Assembly: GCA_030600525.1 (NCBI GenBank)
Contig: JAUVLX010000082.1
Coordinates: 1 to 11,512 of the forward strand
DNA: 11,512 bases
Reading direction: 5' to 3'
From: Desulfobulbus sp.
GTDB lineage: Bacteria > Desulfobacterota > Desulfobulbia > Desulfobulbales > Desulfobulbaceae
Shown piece by piece: positions 6,394-11,512 of this stretch. The notes below the pieces were generated by a model. It saw only the letters and a list, made by a program, of their open reading frames with translations, did no database searches and was not told where the DNA came from. How positions within the stretch are numbered: position 1 is the first letter of the stretch; each line of letters begins with the position of its first letter. The translations under genes were made by a program, and so were the position numbers.

Positions 6394-7431
6394 ATGCTCA
6401 TTAATCTTGCAGCCTTTGTGGTTGTCGTAGCTGGCATTATGTCAGCCAAATCGCTCTTAGTTCCCTTCCTGCTGGCAATTTTTCTCGCCATCATCTGTAG
6501 TCCCCCCCTCTTCTGGTTACGACAAAAAAAAGTGCCTGTTGCCCTGTCAGTATTTGTAGTTGTTTCCGTGGTCATTGTCATCCAACTGGGATTGACCACG
6601 ATGATTGGTTCATCACTGGCAGATTTTTCCAAAGCCCTTCCTAATTACCAGGACCGCCTACAGGGTATTGTTCGGGAGGGTATGGTTTGGGTGGAGGGGC
6701 TTGGAATCAATATTACCGATGACATGATCATGGAGCAGTTTAATCCCGGAAAATTGATGGTTATTGTCGGCGGGATGTTGAACAATCTGCTCGGGATGAT
6801 GAAAAATACCTTTATGATTCTGCTGGCCTTCATGTTTATCATGTTGGAAGCGGCTGGTATCCCTGCAAAGATTCAAGCTATTGCCGGTGGCGGAAAAGGT
6901 GCCCTTGAAAAATATGGTGCCATTAGCAAAGGGGTTAACCGATATCTCTTTCTTAAATCTTTGACAAGTCTTGGCACTGGAATTTTAGCTGCTGTCAGCC
7001 TGCAAATCATTGGGGTCGATTTTGCTATCATGTGGGGCATGGTTGCAGTACTGCTGAATTTTGTGCCGACTATCGGGTCCATAATCGCCGCTGTACCTCC
7101 GGTGCTGCTTGCATTGGTGCAACTAGGTGTCGGGCCGGCTCTAGCAACAGCTTCGGTGTACCTGGCCATAAATGTGGGAATCGGTAACCTGCTTGAACCT
7201 CGTATTATGGGTGCTGGGGTTGGGTTATCTACCCTGGTAATTTTTATCTCCATGGCATTTTGGGGTTGGGTACTTGGGCCGATTGGAATGTTGCTGTCAG
7301 TACCGCTGACCATGGCTTTGAAAATTACCTTGGCTGCCAATGAAAAGACCAGAGGGTTGGCTTTGTTATTGGGCTCTAATAGTGAGGCCGCAGAAGTGCT
7401 TGCTGCTTTACCTTCTGATGAGAATGCATAG
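6394..7431 (+). CDS. AI-2E-family transporter
   Basis: This 345-residue polytopic membrane protein belongs to the AI-2E (formerly UPF0118/PerM) family. Its N-terminal helices have the family pattern SAKSLLVPFLLAIFLAIICS. A long soluble segment (about residues 75-130) is followed by more helices. The C-terminal half contains the signature ALLNFVPTIGS-type stretch (VLLNFVPTIGSIIAAVPPVL) and GNLLEPRIMGAGVGLSTLV, then GWVLGPIGMLLSVPLT. Members include the E. coli TqsA autoinducer-2 exporter and Na+/H+ antiporters, so the name does not fix the substrate. An in-frame TGA at 6385-6387 makes ATG 6394 the first possible ATG, with GAGG just before it. It follows the second EamA gene by 63 bases, in the same direction. 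Confidence 0.9.
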   Translation: MLINLAAFVVVVAGIMSAKSLLVPFLLAIFLAIICSPPLFWLRQKKVPVALSVFVVVSVVIVIQLGLTTMIGSSLADFSKALPNYQDRLQGIVREGMVWVEGLGINITDDMIMEQFNPGKLMVIVGGMLNNLLGMMKNTFMILLAFMFIMLEAAGIPAKIQAIAGGGKGALEKYGAISKGVNRYLFLKSLTSLGTGILAAVSLQIIGVDFAIMWGMVAVLLNFVPTIGSIIAAVPPVLLALVQLGVGPALATASVYLAINVGIGNLLEPRIMGAGVGLSTLVIFISMAFWGWVLGPIGMLLSVPLTMALKITLAANEKTRGLALLLGSNSEAAEVLAALPSDENA

Positions 7432-7481
7432 ATTAAATGATATGGAAGATTATCACATCAATCCAATCATGAGATCGTCCC

Positions 7482-7799
7482 ATGAAAAAACTCGATCTGG
7501 ATACCACCCGTGAATTCAGCCCTATGGGCATGAAAAGCATTGTGCTCCATGATTCGGAACACTTTAAAATTCTCAATTTTAATCTCATTGCTGGTGCAGT
7601 TTTTCCGATTCATTCCCATGATCTTGAGGGCCAACTTAGCATCCTGGTTATTGAAGGAGAGGGCGAATTCCTGGCTGGTGGAGATGTCACTATGCCAGCC
7701 AGAACTGGGAACATGTTGATTTCCGATATCAGTGAACCTCATGGGGTGAAGGCAATTACTGATATGCGTATTGTGGTCACCATAGCACCACCTATATAA
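7482..7799 (+). CDS. Small single-domain cupin protein
   Basis: This 105-residue protein is a stand-alone cupin barrel. Motif 1 is seen as GAVFPIHSHDLEGQLSILVI, with His-x-His plus a Glu three residues later as likely metal ligands and the closing GEGEF. Motif 2 is MPARTGNMLISDISEPHGV, with P..G and the fourth metal-binding His in EPHG. All four expected ligands are therefore present, arguing for a functional metal-binding site. Small cupins of this type can be sensors, isomerases or dioxygenase-like enzymes, so the activity is not assignable. Length is typical for Cupin_2 domain proteins. It is the last gene of the co-directional transporter group, 50 bases after the AI-2E gene, with only a weak ribosome site (GAGA). 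It may handle or sense a compound moved by the cluster; that is inference. Confidence 0.85.
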   Translation: MKKLDLDTTREFSPMGMKSIVLHDSEHFKILNFNLIAGAVFPIHSHDLEGQLSILVIEGEGEFLAGGDVTMPARTGNMLISDISEPHGVKAITDMRIVVTIAPPI

Positions 7800-7802
7800 C
7801 CG

Positions 7803-7825
7803 GAACAGCCCTTTTTGAGGTGTTC
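7803..7825 (+). terminator. Weak terminator-like hairpin after the cupin gene
   Basis: GAACAGCC (7803-7810) pairs with GGTGTTC (7819-7825) around a CTTTTTGA loop, with one bulged G. It starts three bases after the cupin stop. No T-run follows, so its role as a terminator is uncertain. Confidence 0.3.
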
Positions 7826-7828
7826 TGC

Positions 7829-7994
7829 CTAGTGCCTCGTCAACGCTGCTTTGACGTATCTTGCCTGTTTTTTCTCGCACCTGGACTTCTTTAACTGGTG
7901 GTACATAGCCCACTATGAACAACCAGTTAAAGAAGTCCATGACCAAAAAAATCCAGCGCAATATTTCGACATTTCATCGTTGAAGCGACACTAG
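7829..7994. repeat. 166-base palindromic MITE-like element 1, bounded by CTAG
   Basis: The unit begins CTAGTG (7829) and ends CACTAG (7994). The outer arms agree at about 14 of 17 positions. The inner stem is a perfect 17-base inverted repeat (7883-7899 with 7922-7938). The tip CATAG/CTATG (7904-7908 with 7913-7917) closes on a 4-base loop, so the fold is nearly symmetrical along the whole length. CTAG at each end fits a 4-base target duplication. No transposase is encoded; it would need one from elsewhere. It starts 30 bases after the cupin stop. Confidence 0.75.
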
Positions 7995-8138
7995 GAGTCT
8001 GTCGGAGAATAGGATTTTTTTCTCAGATCAAGGCATTTTCAGGAAATCAAGCACAGCCATATGACTGATATTGCGAGCATTGATTTTCTGCAAAAAACGC
8101 CGATATGGGGAAAAGGACATTATCCGACAGGCTCCTAG
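7991..8138. repeat. 148-base palindromic MITE-like element 2, bounded by CTAG
   Basis: CTAGGAG (7991) mirrors CTCCTAG (8138). The terminal repeats GAGTCTGTCGGAGAAT and, read inward from the other side, GAGCCTGTCGGATAAT differ at two of 16 positions. The interior is also an imperfect palindrome, centred near a CATATG at 8058-8063. Its left CTAG is the same four bases as the right CTAG of element 1. Its terminal sequences differ from those of element 1, so the two are different families using the same target motif. No transposase is encoded. Confidence 0.75.
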
Positions 8139-8296
8139 AGGGAATTCAAGGTTTGCAGGAACAGGACAGGTATCTGATGCACACGGATGTTTACCTGCGC
8201 CCGTTGTGGGAGAAGACGCTGCTCACGATCCGGAACGAATTGCAGCAGCGTCTTTGTAGATTGGCCGGGCAGGTACTCGAAAGAGCCTACCCGTAG
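8105..8296 (+). pseudogene. Short open frame running out of the MITE; probable gene remnant
   Basis: The frame of 63 residues starts at an ATG inside MITE-like element 2. Its first 11-12 residues (MGKRTLSDRLLE) are therefore encoded by the palindrome end. The rest, from GIQGLQEQDRYLMHTDVYLR onward, looks protein-like: helix-forming and charged, with LWEKTLLTIRNELQQRL and a tail ending in RAYP. I do not recognise the family. No ribosome-binding site precedes the ATG. If the two palindromes are removed at CTAG, the same frame continues back without a stop to about 7763, with a GTG at 7820 as a possible older start. The stop lies 8 bases from the purL stop, convergently. It may be the tail of a small gene broken by the insertions, or a chance frame. 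Confidence 0.35.
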
Positions 8297-8313
8297 CCGA
8301 TTGTCTATTTTTT
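8260..8313 (+). terminator. Hairpin with T-run between the converging genes
   Basis: An interrupted stem pairs 8260-8278 with 8283-8301, closed by a stable GAAA tetraloop (8279-8282). The core pairs are CTC/GAG, AGG/CCT, CGGG/CCCG and ATTGGC/GCCGAT, separated by small bulges. Six T residues follow at 8308-8313. On the plus strand it fits an intrinsic terminator for the short frame or the whole transporter transcript. It overlaps the 3' end of the short frame and the last codons of purL. Confidence 0.5.
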
Positions 8314-11300
8314 AGTGTCTTCCATGCACCAGGCATAGGCGTTTTGGAACATCTGCAGCCAGGGAGAAACCTTAAGATTACTCATTTCCGCAGGCAGCCA
8401 GTGTGCTTGCCATGGTAAAAAGGCTCGCTCCGGGTGGGGCATCATTGCCAGATGGCGACCATCCGGGGAACACAGGCCGCCAAATCCCCCTGGTGATCCA
8501 TTGGGATTGAACGGATAGGCTTCGGTGGTTTGTCCCTCATCATCGACATACACCAGCGGTACCAGGTTTTCCTGGTTAACTTTGCTGAGAACGTCCTGAT
8601 CCGGGAAGTGGAGTCGGCCCTCGCCATGATCCACATGGATTCCGAAAACAAGTTTCTCCATCCCCTTAAGCATAATCGCGTTGCTTGGCATCACTTTGAC
8701 TGTTGTCCAACGGGATTCAAATCTGCCAGATGTGTTGTGGATAAAGCGCGGCTGGCTTTCAGCAGAGAGTCCCTGGAAGGGTACCCATCCCAAAAGTGCA
8801 AATAGCTGACAGCCGTTGCAGATTCCAAGGGTAAAGGTATCGGGACGGTCATAAAATTGCTGAAACTGTTCCTTCATACGTTCGTTAAAAAGAATGGTAG
8901 CTGCCCAGCCTTTGGCACTTTCCGGCACATCGGCATAGGAAAAACCGCCAACAGCGGCCAAGCCGCGGAAATCGTCTAGAGTGACTCGACTTTCAAGCAG
9001 GTCATTCATGCAAATATCCCAGGGCTCGAACCCTGCGGCATGGAAGGCAGAGCTCATCTCCCGATCAGAGTTTGATCCTTCATCTCTGAGAATGGCAACC
9101 TTGGGCTTGTTGGTCTTGTTGAGACGTACGTCAGGTGTGGGAGCAGGTGAGAAGGGCAGGTTATAGGTTGGCCCCTTGCGGTCATAGCAGCTCTCTTTTT
9201 CCTGGTCAGCGCAATCGGAATTAACCTGGAGCAGTTCCAGCTGGTAACTGGTCTCCTCCCACCATTGGCGGAGCACCTGCATTTCTTCCTCAAGGACTGG
9301 TGTATTGTTGCAGGTGATGGTAACGGTTTTGTCTGCTTGAGTTTTACCCAATACCGTCCCTGCTAGATTTCTTTTGTTTAACAGCTCCATAAGCTGTGGC
9401 AGGTATTCTTCCTGACATTCAACAACCAGACCGAGTTCTTCGTTAAAAAGTTGCTCCAACGGTGAGGTTTTACCCGCTAGTTCCAATTGAAGCCCGCAAT
9501 TCCCGGCAAAGGCCATCTCCAGCACTGTGGTAATCAAACCACCGTCACTCCGATCATGACCGGAGTGAATGAGGTTCTTTGCAATGCACTCCTGAATGGC
9601 AGCAAACCCATTTTTTACCAAGGTTGGATTGTCCATATCAGGTACTTCATTACCAATACTGCCAAGGACCTGTGCCAACGAACTTCCGCCAAGGCGCTGT
9701 CGGTCTCCAGAAAGATCTATCAGGACCAACGTGCTCCCTGGGTGTTTGACATCTGGAGTGATGACCCTGCGGATATCGCTCATGGAGGCATAGGCTGAGA
9801 TTACCAGTTCTCTTGGAGATTTAACAATCTCGTTATTTACCATGGTGGCCATGGAAAGGCTGTCTTTGCCGCCGTCAACAGCCATGCCAATAGCTATCAT
9901 CGCGTCCCGCATAGCCTTGACAGCATCATTCATGGCAGCACCTTCTCCAGCAAGCTTGGGTGCCCACATCCAGTTGGCCGAGCATTTTATCTGCTCAGGA
10001 TCATCAATCTGTGCCCACACCAGATTGGTTAAGGATTCACCAACAGCCATTCGTGCTCCGGCGGCTGGATCAACCAGCATCTTAATGGGTTGTTCACCAA
10101 GGGCGGTGGCAATTCCAGTCAGCCCAAAATGGCTTTGCGCAACCACGGCGACATCACTGACTGTCAGCTGCAGAGGGCCGCAGCACTGCTGCCTGGCAAT
10201 AAGTCCGGTAACAGCACGGTCTACCTTGTTGGTTAGAAAACGCTTGGAACCAACTGATACCAGCCTGAGCACTTTGTGGAGGGCACCGCGAACGGTGAGT
10301 GATTCCGGAATATTGAGTGGCTGAAAAGCTGGTTTGATGCGGGTATCGGTAAATTCTTTTTGCGGGATGTTACCCAGGAGTTCGTTGAGCTCAATATCTA
10401 CCGGAGTTGTGTCGTCTTGTGAGTCATGAAGGACAAAGCGGAGGTCACCTGTAACTTCTCCCAGGACTTCACAGCCCACTTTTTCCCGGTTGCAGATACG
10501 CTGAAAGTGATCAATGTTCTCCGGGCTGATCAAAAAGCCGGTCCGTTCTTGGTATTCGGCTACATAGATTTCCAGTACCGACATGGTGGGGTCACCGATA
10601 TGCACTTTGCGGATATCGACCTTGCCGCCGGAGTGCTCAACCAGCTCTTTGAGTACGTTTGCCGGACCGCCAGCTCCCTGATCGTGAATGACATCGATCA
10701 GGGTTTTGTCTCCCATCTCGTTGCAGGCACGGATCACCCTATTCATTTTCTGTTCCATTTCCGCGTCACCGCGCTGGACAGCGTCAAAATCCAGGTCAGA
10801 GGCATTTTCTCCTTGGAGCATGCTTGAGGCTGCACCGCCACCGAACCCTACTCTGTAGGCTGGGCCACCGACCTGGACAATCAGCATTCCTGGCTTGGCT
10901 TCATCTTTTTCTGTCTGGCAGTCGTCGATCTGGCCAACACCGGCAGTGAACATGATCGGCTTAAGGAAACCCCAGCGTTGGCCATCATCAAGCCGAAGGT
11001 CAAAGGAACGGGTGAATCCCTGGATAAGAGGTTCTCCGAATTTATTGCCGTAGTCCGATGCGCCGTTGCTTGCTTCGATTTCAATATCCAGGGCTGGAGC
11101 AAGGTTGTCTGGACAGGGGTAGGACTGTTCCCACTCTAAGTCATAACCGGGGATATGGAGGTTGGCTACACAGTATCCGGCAGTCCCGGCCATGACAAAA
11201 CCGCCTTTCCCTGTTCCCTGGACGTCGCGAATTCTTCCCCCTGTCCCTGTTTCCGCGCCGGGAAAAGGTGCCACTCCGGTGGGGAAATTATGGGTTTCAG

Positions 11301-11511
11301 CAGTGAGTAGCGGGTGGTAGCGGACATCGACTTCTGTTAGTGGTGATGGCTCACCAGGAGTCTGTGGATGGAGTGTCTTGACAGGATGGCCGGTAATAAC
11401 ACTGGAATTGTCCTTAAAAGCAATAATGCTGCCCTTGGGATTGGCTTCCAGGGTGTCGGTGACCATGTCAAAAAGTGTTTTGTCTTCTTCAACGCCGTCA
11501 ATAATCTGCTT
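8305..11511 (-). CDS. purL: Phosphoribosylformylglycinamidine synthase, large one-chain type (N-terminus outside window)
   Basis: PurL turns FGAR, ATP and glutamine into FGAM in the fourth step of purine synthesis, in the cytosol. The frame is open to the window end, so 1068 residues of an expected ~1290 are seen; the missing part is the PurS-like N-terminus and the start of the first synthetase domain. Visible in order are ETHNFPTGVAPFPGAETGTG with GGRIRD, the glycine-rich GGPAYRVGFGGGAASS, SDLDFDAVQRGDAEMEQKM and HDQGAGGPANVLKEL. The second half-domain follows with ANWMWAPKLAGEGAA and VDGGKDSLSMA. From about 9110 down comes the class I glutaminase domain (PKVAILRDEGSNSDREM onward), with the nucleophile Cys in GICNGCQ (codon 8818-8820) and His and Glu in MPHPER (codons 8434-8436 and 8428-8430). 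All key residues are present. Several motifs look closer to animal PFAS than to E. coli PurL. Confidence 0.97.
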   Translation of the reverse strand, partial: KQIIDGVEEDKTLFDMVTDTLEANPKGSIIAFKDNSSVITGHPVKTLHPQTPGEPSPLTEVDVRYHPLLTAETHNFPTGVAPFPGAETGTGGRIRDVQGTGKGGFVMAGTAGYCVANLHIPGYDLEWEQSYPCPDNLAPALDIEIEASNGASDYGNKFGEPLIQGFTRSFDLRLDDGQRWGFLKPIMFTAGVGQIDDCQTEKDEAKPGMLIVQVGGPAYRVGFGGGAASSMLQGENASDLDFDAVQRGDAEMEQKMNRVIRACNEMGDKTLIDVIHDQGAGGPANVLKELVEHSGGKVDIRKVHIGDPTMSVLEIYVAEYQERTGFLISPENIDHFQRICNREKVGCEVLGEVTGDLRFVLHDSQDDTTPVDIELNELLGNIPQKEFTDTRIKPAFQPLNIPESLTVRGALHKVLRLVSVGSKRFLTNKVDRAVTGLIARQQCCGPLQLTVSDVAVVAQSHFGLTGIATALGEQPIKMLVDPAAGARMAVGESLTNLVWAQIDDPEQIKCSANWMWAPKLAGEGAAMNDAVKAMRDAMIAIGMAVDGGKDSLSMATMVNNEIVKSPRELVISAYASMSDIRRVITPDVKHPGSTLVLIDLSGDRQRLGGSSLAQVLGSIGNEVPDMDNPTLVKNGFAAIQECIAKNLIHSGHDRSDGGLITTVLEMAFAGNCGLQLELAGKTSPLEQLFNEELGLVVECQEEYLPQLMELLNKRNLAGTVLGKTQADKTVTITCNNTPVLEEEMQVLRQWWEETSYQLELLQVNSDCADQEKESCYDRKGPTYNLPFSPAPTPDVRLNKTNKPKVAILRDEGSNSDREMSSAFHAAGFEPWDICMNDLLESRVTLDDFRGLAAVGGFSYADVPESAKGWAATILFNERMKEQFQQFYDRPDTFTLGICNGCQLFALLGWVPFQGLSAESQPRFIHNTSGRFESRWTTVKVMPSNAIMLKGMEKLVFGIHVDHGEGRLHFPDQDVLSKVNQENLVPLVYVDDEGQTTEAYPFNPNGSPGGFGGLCSPDGRHLAMMPHPERAFLPWQAHWLPAEMSNLKVSPWLQMFQNAYAWCMEDTKK

Positions 11512-11512
11512 G

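Noticed and set aside
6873..7340. Minus-strand frame of 155 codons
   Set aside because: It is the antisense shadow of the AI-2E-family gene, whose family motifs are clear on the plus strand.
7467..7961. Minus-strand frame of 164 codons running through the cupin gene and palindrome 1
   Set aside because: It is antisense to a cupin with all metal ligands in the other strand and draws its N-terminus from the palindrome.
7829..8138. CRISPR array or tandem repeats
   Set aside because: The repeated segments are inverted arms of two palindromes. There are no regular direct repeats with spacers.
9842..10324. Plus-strand frame of 160 codons
   Set aside because: It is antisense to conserved PurL motifs and has no independent gene evidence.

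Overview
The window looks like a chromosomal segment from a sulfate-reducing-type Desulfobacterota bacterium, perhaps Desulfobulbales. This placement is an inference from protein style (PEP-CTERM protein, large one-chain PurL, IS110- and IS701-like transposase relics) and mid-range base composition; no marker gene settles it.

Layout. (1) Positions 1-2165 are a scrapyard of broken mobile DNA. It holds the C-terminal part of a DDE-type transposase (+), the C-terminal tail of a TetR-family regulator (-), the C-terminal tail of an IS110/IS1111-type transposase (+), about 480 bases with no convincing gene, and the N-terminal half of an IS701-like transposase (-) that ends at a stop codon. (2) Positions 2166-3700 are AT-rich and hold one secreted PEP-CTERM protein with a credible promoter and its own terminator. 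(3) A small lipoprotein gene (-) diverges from a four-gene transport cluster (+): two EamA/DMT transporters, an AI-2E-family membrane protein and a small cupin. A 108-base near-perfect palindrome sits between the divergent genes. (4) Positions 7829-8138 hold two long imperfect palindromes placed back to back. They share one CTAG and are bounded by CTAG on both outer sides, so they look like two MITE-type insertions at CTAG targets. A short open frame runs out of the second one. (5) The rest is the C-terminal ~1068 residues of PurL (-), cut by the window end.

The four genes 4526-7799 are co-directional with gaps of 17, 63 and 50 bases and are probably co-transcribed; substrates cannot be read from the sequence. 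PurL catalyses the fourth step of purine synthesis and faces the cluster convergently. No CRISPR array, tRNA, rRNA or recognisable defence system was seen. The most unusual features are the paired CTAG-bounded palindromes and a PurL whose motifs resemble the animal enzyme (PFAS) more than E. coli PurL, as judged from memory of those sequences.
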